This document shows, piece after piece, positions 1-9,143 of a DNA stretch of 64,000 nt. How positions within the stretch are numbered: position 1 is the stretch's first letter; each line of letters opens with the position of its first letter. Made by a program: the position numbers and the translations under genes. This DNA comes from Polyangium sp. y55x31 (GTDB lineage Bacteria > Myxococcota_A > Polyangia > Polyangiales > Polyangiaceae), in assembly GCF_029946505.1 (NCBI RefSeq), contig NZ_JARZHG010000001.1:620001-684000 (forward strand), in the 5' to 3' direction. Below the pieces are notes generated by a model. It saw nothing but the letters and a program-made list of their open reading frames with translations. It made no database searches and was not told the origin of the DNA.

Positions 1-2
1 AA

Positions 3-503
3 AGCTGGTTCCGCCAGTGGGAGCCGCACGACAACATCGCGCCCCCGGGCCAGTTTCGCCACGCCGTCACGCGCCAGACGCCGCACGGCCCGTACGTGCT
101 CGTGGAGCCCTGGTACGCCGTGGACTTCGACACCGAGCCGCTCGAGCGAACCATCTTCGCCTACGCGGCACACCCGAACCTCATGCGCCGCGCAGCCATG
201 CGGGTCGGCGAGCACTTCGTGACGCGTGTCGCCTACCTCGAGAGCGCGCCGCCGCCGAAGGTCCAGCTCGGCGACAAGCTCTGGGATGAGCACGTCACGA
301 CCTTCGCCGCCTCGCCCGCCGAGGCCGCCGCCGCGTTCCCCCCGCGCCTGCGCTCGATGCTCGCGAGCTGGGGTTTTCAGGGTCACCTGGAGATGCGCCC
401 CGGCGGCCTCGTGCTCTTCATGGCGGGCCTGCGCCCCGTCGCCGAGCATTACCAGCGCTTGCTCGGCGCGGCGCGCGAGGTGCTGCACGCGGCCCTGGGC
501 TAA
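3..503 (+). CDS. Hypothetical protein, C-terminal part only
   Basis: The frame is open from the window edge to a TAA at 501-503, so 166 codons of a longer gene are visible. The product is aromatic-rich near the cut end (SWFRQWEP, VEPWYAVDFD) and ends in a helical stretch (EHYQRLLGAAREVLHAALG). I do not recognise a domain, and no membrane segment or signal is visible in this part. Its stop overlaps the stop of the convergent barrel gene by a few bases. Coding is supported by the strong third-position GC bias and by the tight convergent end; function unknown. Confidence 0.7.
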   Translation, partial: SWFRQWEPHDNIAPPGQFRHAVTRQTPHGPYVLVEPWYAVDFDTEPLERTIFAYAAHPNLMRRAAMRVGEHFVTRVAYLESAPPPKVQLGDKLWDEHVTTFAASPAEAAAAFPPRLRSMLASWGFQGHLEMRPGGLVLFMAGLRPVAEHYQRLLGAAREVLHAALG

Positions 504-1489
504 AAAATAAAGGGCACGTCGACCTGCACGATCTTGTACTCGAGTCCGCCGCCCGAAAATCCGGTCGGCAGATCGAGCCCCATCGTCAAGGAGACCGCAG
601 GGCGCAGCCACATCTTGTCGTTCAGCTTGAAGTGCCCGCGGGGCCCGAAGCCGAGCGTCCAGTTGTCGACCCGCGTGGGATCCGTGCCCTTCTTGATCGT
701 GTCGTTCGCGACCCAGAGCTGGTAGCGGAGCTCGGTGCCGATCGAGAGCTGCGGAATCACGAACCACCCGAAATGCAGGCCCGCCGTGAGGTTTGTCCGG
801 GTCGCGTCCTTGTCGAGCGCAGCGCCACGCACGCGGATGAGCTCGAGGAGCGTCACCTCGGCCTGCAACGTGATCCCGTTCGCGATGTAGCCGATGCCCG
901 CGCCGATGATCGGGGTCATGTAGTTGATCTGGAAGAGCGCATTGTCCATCGAGGCACGCGCATAAATGCCGTCGAGGTTCGCCGTACGAGTCGCCATGTC
1001 GGGCTTGTCGCCGCCGCCCGTGCCCACGGGGATCGTGGTGGCGGCGAACAAGCCCACCTTCCACGACTCGCCGAGCGGAATCGAGTAGAGCGCGCCGATC
1101 GCGGGGTTGATGAACGACGTGCCCGTCGTGCCCTCGGGCCCCTTCGTCTCGCTGTGGATCATGCCGAGCCGCACGATCGCCGCGAGGTTCGGCAGGATCT
1201 TGTAACTCCCGAGCAGGAGCAGCGGGATCGTGTCCTTCGTCTTCGAGAACGCGAACGTCGCGTCGAGACGAACCACGTTCCCCGCGGTCACCGGCCGGAG
1301 CATGAAGGGCAGCGAGTACGGCGCCGGGGTCTTTTTCGCGGGCTCCGGCGCGGCGGGCGCGGCAGGCGGCGCCTCCGCCGGGGTGGCGTTTTCCGCGCGC
1401 GCCGGAAGGGCCGATACGAGGCCGCCGAACGCGAGTCCTACCGCAACGAAACGTGACACTCTACGACGAACCCCAATTCCGTTTTTCAC
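500..1489 (-). CDS. Outer-membrane beta-barrel-like secreted protein
   Basis: 329 aa. I start it at a GTG (1489) preceded by a GAGAGGG ribosome site; the frame is open further upstream but only this start gives a signal peptide (basic KNGIGVRRRVSR, hydrophobic core, cleavage near PARAENA). A Pro/Ala linker (residues 35-55) follows. The rest alternates polar and apolar residues in short strands with aromatic ends and finishes VDVPFIF, a C-terminal pattern typical of outer-membrane barrels. Likely an outer-membrane protein of unknown cargo; it resembles the transporter or MetA-pathway-like barrels common in myxobacteria, but no family is certain. Confidence 0.7.
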   Translation of the reverse strand: MKNGIGVRRRVSRFVAVGLAFGGLVSALPARAENATPAEAPPAAPAAPEPAKKTPAPYSLPFMLRPVTAGNVVRLDATFAFSKTKDTIPLLLLGSYKILPNLAAIVRLGMIHSETKGPEGTTGTSFINPAIGALYSIPLGESWKVGLFAATTIPVGTGGGDKPDMATRTANLDGIYARASMDNALFQINYMTPIIGAGIGYIANGITLQAEVTLLELIRVRGAALDKDATRTNLTAGLHFGWFVIPQLSIGTELRYQLWVANDTIKKGTDPTRVDNWTLGFGPRGHFKLNDKMWLRPAVSLTMGLDLPTGFSGGGLEYKIVQVDVPFIF

Positions 1490-1769
1490 GAACCTACCCT
1501 CTCCTCTCCGATCCCAACGTATCCGAGACCAAGGGAAAGGTGCGAAAAATCCGAGGCGCGTTCGTGCGCGGCTTGGCGTGCCAGACCACGACGGGCGTGG
1601 TGCGGAAATCAGTTCACGCCGACACGCGCGGGCCGCGCGCCTGCCACCCCTGCTGCGCGGGCAAACCATAACGGATCGTCACGCCCTGCATCGTGTCGAC
1701 GAAGATGCGCCCGTCGAGCGGGCCGTCCACCTCGCCGGTCCACTCCGTTCCCTGCTAGCTTGGCCGGAC

Positions 1770-2555
1770 ATGAGCCCCTGGATCGCCTCGATCCACGCGC
1801 ACCAGGTCCCCATCTGGTTGCTCCTCCAGATCACGGCCCTCTGCGCCATGCTGACCTGGTTCTTCCGGCGCACCCGCGGTGAGCCGAGCGGCTTGCGCCT
1901 CGCCCTCGTCCTCGCCCTCCCGGGCGCTGCCTTGGGCGCGCTGGGGCTCGGGATCGTGCTGCGTTTGCCGGCGTTCGTCGCGTCGGGCTTCGAGCCGCGG
2001 CGGCTCTTTGGCATGGGCGTCATGGCCTACGGCGCGCTCGGGGGGCTCGTGGGCACGTATGCCGCTGTCGTTCGTATTCGCGGCGGCGCGGTCGCCTCGG
2101 CGCTCGATCGGCTCGCGCCTGCGCTCGGCTTGCTCGTTTTGTTCGGGCGGACCGGATGCCTCTTCGCGGGTTGTGATTTCGGCCGGGTCAGCGGCATGCC
2201 CTGGGCGATGCGGTATCCACGGGGGACGGCCGCGTTCCTGGAGCACGTCGAACAGAAGCTCATCCCCGCATCGGCGGAGTACACCCTGCCCGTGCACCCG
2301 GCGCAGGCGTACGAGGCGGCGCTGGGCTTGCTCATGGCCGGCGTCGGCCTCGTCGTCGAACGAAAAAAACTTCGTCCGGGCACCGTCTTCGCGAGTGTCG
2401 CTGGGACCTATGCGGCAGGACGGTTCCTGACCGATCTCTTCCGCGGCGATTCACGACCCATGCTCGGGCCGCTCTCGATGCCGCAATGGCTCTCGATCAC
2501 GGTCCTCGCTTGCGTCGTCTTGTGGGCGACGGGCGCGCCCCGCGGCGAGCGCTGA
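1770..2555 (+). CDS. Prolipoprotein diacylglyceryl transferase-like membrane protein
   Basis: 261 aa, about seven hydrophobic segments. Lgt moves diacylglycerol from phosphatidylglycerol to the lipobox Cys of prolipoproteins in the inner membrane. Family marks seen: GRTGCLFAGCDFG at about residues 127-139 (the Lgt signature is Gly-Arg-x-Gly-Asn), VHPAQAYEA near 180 (family HPxQxYE) and RFLTDLFRGD near 219. The Asn that follows GRxG in canonical Lgt is Cys here and a second Cys follows, a variant of Lgt-like paralogues. It may therefore be a divergent paralogue and not the main lgt. The ATG at 1770 is the first that gives a normal length. Confidence 0.82.
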   Translation: MSPWIASIHAHQVPIWLLLQITALCAMLTWFFRRTRGEPSGLRLALVLALPGAALGALGLGIVLRLPAFVASGFEPRRLFGMGVMAYGALGGLVGTYAAVVRIRGGAVASALDRLAPALGLLVLFGRTGCLFAGCDFGRVSGMPWAMRYPRGTAAFLEHVEQKLIPASAEYTLPVHPAQAYEAALGLLMAGVGLVVERKKLRPGTVFASVAGTYAAGRFLTDLFRGDSRPMLGPLSMPQWLSITVLACVVLWATGAPRGER

Positions 2556-2556
2556 C

Positions 2557-3693
2557 CTATCCCACGTCCCAGCGATACGCGCCGACGATCCCTGCGTGAT
2601 CACTCACCCGCGGATGCAGCCCGTCCTCGGGCCCTGCGCCGTCGAACACCCGGACGAACGCGTCGATCCGCGCTGCGCGCCGGCCTGCCGAGGCCCGGAG
2701 CATCTGATAATCGATCCGGCTCGTCAGCGTCTTCTCCCCGAACGTGGGCCACACGTTCCGCGTGGCCATTCCCACGTCGGTATACCCTCGCTCCACGAAC
2801 TGCGCGACCTGCCGCTCCTCGGGGCTTGCATTGAGGTCCCCCACGATGAGCGTCGCCGCGTGATCCCCCGCCGGCAAACGGGCGACGTCGGCGAGCAGCC
2901 GCGCGACCTGCGCCCCGCCGTCCGATCCCCACGACACGTGCGTCGTTCCCACCCGGATCTTTGTGTTTTTTATTGTCGTCCGGGCGATCAGCGCGATGCG
3001 GGCGAGTGGGCCTTCGCTGAGCTGCAAGACCGTCGCGTCCTCGATCGGCCCCGACGACAGGATCGACAGCCCCTCGTGATACACGTCGAACCCGATGTGG
3101 GCCTCTCTCCACACGTGCTCCCAGCGCCGCCGCGTGAACCGCTCCAGGTGCTCTTGCAAGAGCCGCCCCGCGTTCGGCTCGGTCGGGTTCGACACGTGCT
3201 CGCCGACCTCCTGCAAGAGCAGCACGTCGAGCCCCATCGCCGCCACGCCGAACGCGATCCGCTCGAGCTTCGGGATCGAATCGTTCACGACCACGCCGTC
3301 CCGCATCCCCCGCTCCTGGTAGGTGTGCAGGTTCAGCGAGAGCACGCGGATCGCCGAGGGATCGCCGAGATCCCGCCCTCCCACGACGAACGCCGAGTTC
3401 CGGCCCCCGAGCCCGTCGTCCACGTCGAGCGGGTTTGCCGGGTCCGCGATCCACCGACCATCAACGACGAGCTTGTAGGCGTGCACGCCGCGGGACAGCG
3501 GCCGCGTCGTCAGCGTCCAAAGATCCGTGCCTTCACGCTTCACGAGCGGGATCGGGTCCTTGCCCCAGCCGGTGAAGTCGCCGGCCAAAAGCACGCTCGA
3601 TGCGCGTTCGTCGCGGTGGGCGAAGGTCACCGAGCCGTCGGGGGCCACGCTACAGCCGGGAGAAGGGACCACGTCGGGGCGGGTCATCGCCAT
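2557..3693 (-). CDS. Glycogen-binding-like domain fused to endonuclease/exonuclease/phosphatase domain
   Basis: 378 aa, cytoplasmic-looking (no signal). Residues 15-105 look like an AMPK-beta/CBM48 E-set domain (VLLAGDFTGWGKDPIPL, then GVHAYKLVVDGRWIADP). Residues 113-378 are an EEP-fold phosphodiesterase: LLLQEV (metal Glu), TTHVSWG (His), VGDLNASPEE (Asp/Asn), SRIDYQML and the terminal SDHAG. All expected catalytic positions are present, so it should be an active metal-dependent phosphoesterase or nuclease; the substrate is unknown. Joining a carbohydrate-binding-type domain to this fold is unusual. Start at 3693 or two codons later cannot be told apart. Confidence 0.85.
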   Translation of the reverse strand: MAMTRPDVVPSPGCSVAPDGSVTFAHRDERASSVLLAGDFTGWGKDPIPLVKREGTDLWTLTTRPLSRGVHAYKLVVDGRWIADPANPLDVDDGLGGRNSAFVVGGRDLGDPSAIRVLSLNLHTYQERGMRDGVVVNDSIPKLERIAFGVAAMGLDVLLLQEVGEHVSNPTEPNAGRLLQEHLERFTRRRWEHVWREAHIGFDVYHEGLSILSSGPIEDATVLQLSEGPLARIALIARTTIKNTKIRVGTTHVSWGSDGGAQVARLLADVARLPAGDHAATLIVGDLNASPEERQVAQFVERGYTDVGMATRNVWPTFGEKTLTSRIDYQMLRASAGRRAARIDAFVRVFDGAGPEDGLHPRVSDHAGIVGAYRWDVG

Positions 3694-3766
3694 CCTCGGT
3701 TATGCTTGCGCGATCGGGGTGTCAAAAGGATTTCCGGGGCGGCCGCTCGCCTGTAGTCTGCCGGCC

Positions 3767-4984
3767 ATGCGCAACGTGGTCTTCGTCCTGCCGTTCGTCA
3801 CGGAGGGCGCCCTCAGGTTCGTCTCCGGGACCGCGAACGTGCCCGGCGTTCGCCTCGGCATCCTCGCCCAGGATCCCGCGGACAAGCTCCCGCCTTCGAT
3901 CCGCGACCAGATCTCGGGCCACTGGCAGGTGCAAAACGCCTTCGATCCGCGCCAGATCGCCGAAGGCGTCCAGGGGATCGCCGAACAGATGGGGCCCATC
4001 GACCGCCTCATCGGCTCGCTCGAGCCGCTCCAGGAGCCCCTCGCCGAGGTCCGCGCCGCGCTCGGTCTGCCGGGCATGTCGCCCGAGGTCGCGCGGAACT
4101 TCCGCGACAAGGCCGTGATGAAGACCATCTTCGAGAGCAAAGGCGTCCCCTGCGCGCGCCACCGTCTCGCCCATCGCCGCGAAGAGGCCCTCGACTTCAT
4201 CGCCGAGGTCGGCCTCCCGGTCGTCGTGAAACCCCCGGCCGGGGCGTGCTCGGTGGACACGTTCCGCCTGGAGACGCAGGGCGATCTCGATGCGTACCTC
4301 GCGCGAATGGCCGCCGAGGGCGGCCCCGTCCTGTTCGAGGAGTTCTTGCGGGGCGAGGAGCATTCGCTCGACGCGGTGACCGTGGGCGGCCGTATGGTCT
4401 GGTATTCGATCTCGAAGTACTGGCCGTCGCCGCTCACGGTGATGGAAAACCCGTGGATGCAATGGTGCGTCCTCTCCCCGCGGCACGTGGACGTGCCGGC
4501 GTACGAGCGCATCCGGGAGACGGGCGAAAACGCGGTGCGCGCGCTCGGGCTCACGACGGGCCTGACGCACATGGAATGGTTCCAGCGGCCCGACGGCAGC
4601 GTGGCGGTCTCGGAGATCGGCGCGCGCCCGCCCGGCGCGCATTTCATGACGCTGCTGTCGCACGCGCACGACGTGGATTTCCACCATGCCTGGGCGAAGC
4701 TCATGGTGGACGACACGTTCGAGGTGCCGGAACGGAAATACGCGGTGGGCGCGGCGTATCTGCGGGGCGCGGGGACGGGCCGGGTGAAGGCGGTGCACGG
4801 GATCGCCGAGGCGAATGCGGAGATCGGCTCGCTCGTGGTCGAGGCGCGCCTGCCCACGCCGGGGCAGCAGCAGGGCAATGCCTACGACGGCGTGGGATTC
4901 GTGATGCTGCGGCACGAGGACACGGAGCTCGTCGCGCGGGCGCTCAAGCGGGCGGTGGAGATTTTGCGGGTCGAGCTGGAGTGA
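3767..4984 (+). CDS. ATP-grasp domain enzyme
   Basis: 405 aa. ATP-grasp ligases activate a carboxylate as acyl phosphate and join it to an amine or thiol. Seen: N-terminal alpha/beta domain (MRNVVFVLPFVTEG), then the ATP-grasp core with GLPVVVKPPAGACS (nucleotide-binding Lys), FEEFLRGEEHSLD (hinge) and VSEIGARPPGAHF (metal-binding Glu and Arg). C-terminal region resembles the carboxylase-type lid. It resembles the D-Ala ligase/carbamoyl-phosphate-synthase-like group of stand-alone enzymes; the substrate cannot be read from sequence. A decayed inverted copy of its codons about 170-210 lies at 20037-20165. Confidence 0.85.
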   Translation: MRNVVFVLPFVTEGALRFVSGTANVPGVRLGILAQDPADKLPPSIRDQISGHWQVQNAFDPRQIAEGVQGIAEQMGPIDRLIGSLEPLQEPLAEVRAALGLPGMSPEVARNFRDKAVMKTIFESKGVPCARHRLAHRREEALDFIAEVGLPVVVKPPAGACSVDTFRLETQGDLDAYLARMAAEGGPVLFEEFLRGEEHSLDAVTVGGRMVWYSISKYWPSPLTVMENPWMQWCVLSPRHVDVPAYERIRETGENAVRALGLTTGLTHMEWFQRPDGSVAVSEIGARPPGAHFMTLLSHAHDVDFHHAWAKLMVDDTFEVPERKYAVGAAYLRGAGTGRVKAVHGIAEANAEIGSLVVEARLPTPGQQQGNAYDGVGFVMLRHEDTELVARALKRAVEILRVELE

Positions 4985-4991
4985 GGGGCCC

Positions 4992-5156
4992 TCACGGCGC
5001 GCCTCCGAGGAGGGTCGGCGCCGGAGCCTCGTCCTCTGCGCTTCCGGGAGCTGCGGGAGCGCCGCTCCCGGGCCGCCCCCGGGAGAGGAGAACGCCCGCG
5101 CTGATCAGGCACAACACCACCACCATGACCGCGATGATCTCGAGGACCTTCTTCAT
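4992..5156 (-). CDS. Small single-pass membrane protein
   Basis: 54 aa. The ATG at 5156 is chosen because AGAGGAGGAG lies just upstream. It begins MKKVLEIIAVMVVVLCLISAG, one membrane helix, and continues with a Ser/Gly/Pro/Ala tail ending GGAP. It could be a signal-anchored or lipoprotein-like peptide, but the Cys is inside the hydrophobic core with no clear lipobox. Convergent with the ATP-grasp gene. The frame stays open upstream for about 80 codons, so a longer product is possible. Confidence 0.5.
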   Translation of the reverse strand: MKKVLEIIAVMVVVLCLISAGVLLSRGRPGSGAPAAPGSAEDEAPAPTLLGGAP

Positions 5157-5467
5157 TCTCCTCCTCTGCGATATCGCACCGCGACACCGCAGCCTCCTCG
5201 CCGAGACGGGGGATTGAACCTCGACGAAAACGCGCGCACCGAGCCCTTGCGCGGCGGAGCGATCCGCCTCTGCGGCTCGAATGCGCAGCCCGTCGTCGAG
5301 CGCGGCGTAGATTGCCCACTCGAAGCCCTCTCGTCCAGAGGAAACACCCCGCATTGCGGACATTGATTGTCCGACCTCCGCGGCGGCGAGCGCGACGTGC
5401 GCCATGTGCGGGCGCTGGGAGGAGCGCGCTTGGAGGGGCCAGCGCGGAGCGCGCCGAGGCCAGGCGC

Positions 5468-5815
5468 TCAGAACGCGTTGCGGACGTCCAGCAGGAAGCG
5501 CCGCGCCGTCTCGTAGGTCCCTTCGGGCCCGGCGACGGTGAACGTCACGACATCATTGCTGGACAAGCACATCACCAGGCCGATGTAGCTGCCCTTGGTG
5601 GCCGATATGCTGTAGTCCCCTTTCAACACGTCGTCGGTGAAGCCTGCGTTGCGCAACGCGTTCCCGGCGCGCGAGAGGCACTGCGACATCTCGAGGAACG
5701 AACCCGACCAGACCCCCACGATCGTGGGGGCCTGCGCATGGGCCGGCTGCGTGAAAGCAACCATCGGCGCGAGCAAAAACAGCACAGACACGACCGTCTT
5801 CCGCAGTGTGTTCAT
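5468..5815 (-). CDS. Small secreted protein
   Basis: 115 aa. Start at the ATG (5815) after a GGGGGG-rich ribosome site. Signal peptide MNTLRKTVVSVLFLLAPMVA with cleavage near PAHAQAP. The mature part has two Cys (SQCLS, VMCLS) that may pair, and short strand-like segments (VVTFTVAGPEGTYETARR). No family recognised. An 18-bp perfect palindrome (CCCCCACGATCGTGGGGG, 5713-5730) sits inside the coding region just after the cleavage site. Confidence 0.65.
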   Translation of the reverse strand: MNTLRKTVVSVLFLLAPMVAFTQPAHAQAPTIVGVWSGSFLEMSQCLSRAGNALRNAGFTDDVLKGDYSISATKGSYIGLVMCLSSNDVVTFTVAGPEGTYETARRFLLDVRNAF

Positions 5816-5955
5816 GATCCCCCCCTTCCCTGCGCCCACCTCGAACCATGCGTGGGAGCAAGCTCTTCATGGTGCACCACGTGGCGTGGGTAAAGTGCGC
5901 GATGCCATTTTTGCGGGATGCTCGGCATCGGCGGACCTCCGCCGTGAAGGAGCGT

Positions 5956-6894
5956 TCAGAGCCCGGCGCCCGGATCGTTCGGGACCACGAGGACCCGGTC
6001 GTTCTGCGGGATGACGGAGTCGATGAAGCTCGCCACGTATCCCGTGATGACGGCGTTCGTCCTCACGGTCTGTCCGCCGGCCTTGGTGATCGAGCTCGTG
6101 ATGGCGAGCAGGGTGCTCGCGTTCCGCGCGCCGGTGTTGAAGTAGCACGGTCCACCCGAGTCCCCGCTCGTCATGGTCTGGCCGGCCGCATTCGGGGGGA
6201 TCGCCTGGTAATACCCTCCCTCGTAGTAGGTGTCGGCCGTGCTCCACACGCCGTGGCTCGGCAGAAGTCCGCTCGCGCTGCCGCCGGATCCATCGCAGAC
6301 GATGCTTCCGGGCGCGATGGCGAACGTGGGGTAATAGCTGGTAATCGTGTACCCGGAGCTCGTCGCGTTGACGGGGATCGGCATACCCGCCGGTGACTTC
6401 CAGCAATCGTTCGGCGCATACGAGCAGTCGTCGCTGTACAGGTTGAGGGGCGTTTCGAGCCGGAGCAAGGCCACGTCGGGGACGCCGAGGGGCGGCGCGC
6501 TCGACGAGGCGGCGTAAGGCGCGAAGGCCGGATGCGGGACGATCTGCACGATGTCACCTGCGTACGGCGCGAAGGCGTACGGGTACAGGCTGCCATTCTC
6601 GTCGTACACGCAATGCGCGGCCGTGAGCAGCCACTTCGTCGTCAGCGCGACGGCGGAGCAGCCGCTCTCCTGCGTGCCGGGGCCATGATCGAAGATCACC
6701 GAGAAAGAGGACTTCTTCGCAAACCCGGACGAACCATTCACGATCGCCTGCTCGGCGACGTCGACCGGCTCGTCGAGCATGTCGCTTTCGTCGGCGCTCG
6801 CCGCGACGCAGCCTGAAACGGCGAAGGCGCCGGCGAGGGTGGCGAGCATCGAAAGGGTCTTCATCGTGAGGCTCTTGGGATGGTGCGTGTGCAT
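5956..6894 (-). CDS. Trypsin-like serine protease, lipoprotein
   Basis: 312 aa. The ATG at 6894 has a GGAGG site nine bases upstream; an internal ATG (6864) is the alternative. A hydrophobic leader ends in the lipobox AVSGC, so the protein is likely lipid-anchored. Propeptide to about residue 45, then IVNGSSGF resembling the trypsin activation site (I-V-x-G). Catalytic triad seen: LLTAAHC (His), PDVALLRL (Asp), MTSGDSGGPC (Ser). Several Cys pairs. S1-family fold, with an expected extracellular role. Its first codons and upstream region are duplicated at 11354-11709. Confidence 0.9.
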   Translation of the reverse strand: MHTHHPKSLTMKTLSMLATLAGAFAVSGCVAASADESDMLDEPVDVAEQAIVNGSSGFAKKSSFSVIFDHGPGTQESGCSAVALTTKWLLTAAHCVYDENGSLYPYAFAPYAGDIVQIVPHPAFAPYAASSSAPPLGVPDVALLRLETPLNLYSDDCSYAPNDCWKSPAGMPIPVNATSSGYTITSYYPTFAIAPGSIVCDGSGGSASGLLPSHGVWSTADTYYEGGYYQAIPPNAAGQTMTSGDSGGPCYFNTGARNASTLLAITSSITKAGGQTVRTNAVITGYVASFIDSVIPQNDRVLVVPNDPGAGL

Positions 6895-7243
6895 GGGGAT
6901 CGTTCCTCCATCGAGGGTCGTCGTTCGGCGGAGCGAGGCGCCACGTGCGCCGCTCTCCGCGACCTTCGAGGGGGCAGTTGCGCGCCCCCGGATGTGTGAA
7001 CGATTTTTTTCGGGGCCGGGTTCGCAGGCCGCCGCCGCAACCGCTTCCGCTGCCAGCGGATCGTCCCTCGCTGACGCGCCCGGTGCCTCAACTCTACGGA
7101 AGGGCCAAGGAGATCCCTGGCCGTCCGCCATTCACGCCGCTCGATCTGCCATCGCCGCACGTCGTATCCTCGGTTTGACTTTCCCCATTCGAAGTCCATG
7201 ATCCGGCCCGCTGCAGTGCCTTGCTGCGCGCAGAGGGGGAATC
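6895..7243 (+). other. Intergenic region between divergent secreted-protein genes
   Basis: 349 bases with no convincing gene. 6895-7013 is the upstream region of the protease and is copied at 11354-11709. A run of seven T lies at 7004-7010. Nothing else recognisable; the promoters of the two divergent genes should lie here. Confidence 0.5.
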
Positions 7244-7921
7244 ATGCGCTCGTCACGCATTCGCGTCGCCGCTCAGGGCGTCGCATTTTCCAAGCGGGTC
7301 ACCGTGTCGGGTTTTTGGCGCGGCCTGCTGGCCGCCGTCGTTGCTCTTTTGGTGTCCGCACCCGCGGCTTCCGCCCCCCCGGACAGCCAGCTCGAAGACC
7401 TGCTCGGAGCGCTGTGGGTCACGGTGATCGAGACGCCGACGCCCAGGAACCTCTTCAACCCGGACGCGAAGCGACCCGAGCCCTGCGTCGACCTCGGGAA
7501 TGGCATCATTGCGCCATTCGGGCCCCTCTTCACGAACGGCATCAAGTGCACGGTGACGACCGATACGCAGCTATTCATCATCGGTGTCTCGAACGAGTGC
7601 AGCACGAGCGAACAAGGCGTCGACGCGACGAAACAGGATCTGCGGTCCTGTGCTCGGGCAGCGGACGCCGCCTTCGATCCGGTGGTCACCGTCGACGGGC
7701 AGATCGTCGCATTGACGGAAGTCGAGACCGGGCTCGTGCCTTACGAACTGCCCGAGGACAACATTTTCTCGACGAGCACGCTCACGGGCGAGCTTTGGGC
7801 CCACGGCTGGGTCACGCTCTTGCCACCCCTGACAATCGGGAAGCACACGATCACCATCGACCTCCAGAACGACGGGGTCATCGACAGCACGACCACGATC
7901 ATCGTCAAACCCAGCGCCTAG
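7244..7921 (+). CDS. Secreted protein of unknown function
   Basis: 225 aa, preceded by AGAGGGGGAATC. Long basic N-region, then hydrophobic WRGLLAAVVALLVSAPAASA, a signal peptide with cleavage near ASA-PP. Mature protein has three Cys (RPEPCVDLG, GIKCTVTT, SNECSTSE) plus one later (LRSCARA) and ends with an Ig-like strand pattern (GKHTITIDLQNDGVIDSTTTIIV). This end looks like a bacterial Ig/cadherin-type strand pair. No enzymatic motif; probably a surface or periplasmic protein. Confidence 0.7.
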   Translation: MRSSRIRVAAQGVAFSKRVTVSGFWRGLLAAVVALLVSAPAASAPPDSQLEDLLGALWVTVIETPTPRNLFNPDAKRPEPCVDLGNGIIAPFGPLFTNGIKCTVTTDTQLFIIGVSNECSTSEQGVDATKQDLRSCARAADAAFDPVVTVDGQIVALTEVETGLVPYELPEDNIFSTSTLTGELWAHGWVTLLPPLTIGKHTITIDLQNDGVIDSTTTIIVKPSA

Positions 7922-8081
7922 CACGACCGCCCCCCATGACACCCGCGACGGCCCTCGGTAGCGTGCTCGTTACAACGAAGAATACCTACCAGACGTATAC
8001 GCAGGAAACTCCCGTCGACATCTACAGGGCCGACCTCATGCGCCGCGGGGCCATGTGCGCGGCGCTCGCGACGGACCGGAA

Positions 8082-8750
8082 TCAAAACCGTTTGCGGAAG
8101 CCCACCTCGAGGGGCATGTAGGCGCGGAGGAGATAGGCATCGGGGCGAGGCCACTCCCCCTCCTGGGTCATGTTGCCCATGTACAATGCCACGTTCAGGC
8201 CGGTGCGCAGGAGGAGGTCAGCATCCGGGTGGACCGGAATGACGGCCGAGAAGAGCAACTCACCGATCCCGCCAAAGCTCGGGGGGAACAACCCGAAATC
8301 CGGCATCCAGGCGCGGCCCATCCCGAGGCCGAGCGTCGCGGCGATTTCCACGCCGCTCCGGGTCGTGCCGCCGAGCGATAGAAGCGCGGAGGCCCCGAGC
8401 TCGTGTGCGAACGACGCCGAGCGGGTCCACCTTGCCCACGCGTCCCAGGTGTGCGCGTACCTGAGGCCGACGCCCAGGCGAACGAGGCCGAAGCTGTACA
8501 TGTAATCGCCCGAGAGTCCGAGGAGCACCGGTCCGTCGGGGTCGTGGGGGGCATCTCCTCCCCCATCGTAATAACCCATGGCCACGCCCGCATAGAGGGG
8601 CGTCAGGCCGAAGCTCGCCGACAAGGAGTGCTTGCGCGGCTGCGTGCCGCGTGCGGGAGCGGACGGCTCCGCGCCGGACGCATGGACGGCCATCAAAAGG
8701 ACGAGGAAGGCTGAAGCGAGGGACGTCGAAAAGCGAAGCGTGCGCGTCAT
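8082..8750 (-). CDS. Outer-membrane barrel-like secreted protein
   Basis: 222 aa from the ATG at 8750, which begins a clear signal peptide (MTRTLRFSTSLASAFLVLLM, cleavage near ASGAEP). Mature part has repeated amphipathic strands with Gly and aromatic girdles (SASFGLTPLYAGVAMGYY, LVRLGVGLRYAHTW) and ends LEVGFRKRF, a barrel-type C-terminal Phe. Likely an eight-stranded outer-membrane protein; ligand unknown. Confidence 0.65.
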   Translation of the reverse strand: MTRTLRFSTSLASAFLVLLMAVHASGAEPSAPARGTQPRKHSLSASFGLTPLYAGVAMGYYDGGGDAPHDPDGPVLLGLSGDYMYSFGLVRLGVGLRYAHTWDAWARWTRSASFAHELGASALLSLGGTTRSGVEIAATLGLGMGRAWMPDFGLFPPSFGGIGELLFSAVIPVHPDADLLLRTGLNVALYMGNMTQEGEWPRPDAYLLRAYMPLEVGFRKRF

Positions 8751-9143
8751 GCGGACCGGAAAAGCAATGTCGGTGCCACGAGGTTTTCCGCGACGCTCGC
8801 GAGGATGGCGCGTGCCTTCGGCGCGGGCGGTGCAGGATACGCGGATCAGGGATGTGACCCCCCGCCACATGTTGCCCGCCGCCACACCGGTCATCGACAC
8901 GAGGCCCAGTCAACGCCGAGTCGGAGAAGGCCCGACGCTGAAGCCGCGGGGCTCGGCCGGCGACGCGAGAACCTACGCAGCCGGCTGCGCCGATCGACTG
9001 TCAACCGCCGCTTAACAGCCCATCCACTGGCCAGCACCTACTCGGTCGTCGAGACCTGGTGCAGATTACTGCCCGTCGTCGACGTGCAGCGCCGGGCCAA
9101 CAAGCGGGGCGAGAATCGTACGACAACGACGAGGACCGACACC
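8751..9143 (+). other. Intergenic region upstream of the alcohol dehydrogenase
   Basis: 393 bases between two divergent genes. Open frames cross it but none has a ribosome site with protein-like composition. I see no repeat or RNA here. Confidence 0.4.

Noticed and set aside
5713-5730. 18-bp perfect palindrome as a transcription terminator or operator
   Set aside because: It lies inside the coding sequence of the small secreted protein, next to no T run, so I treat it as a coding coincidence.
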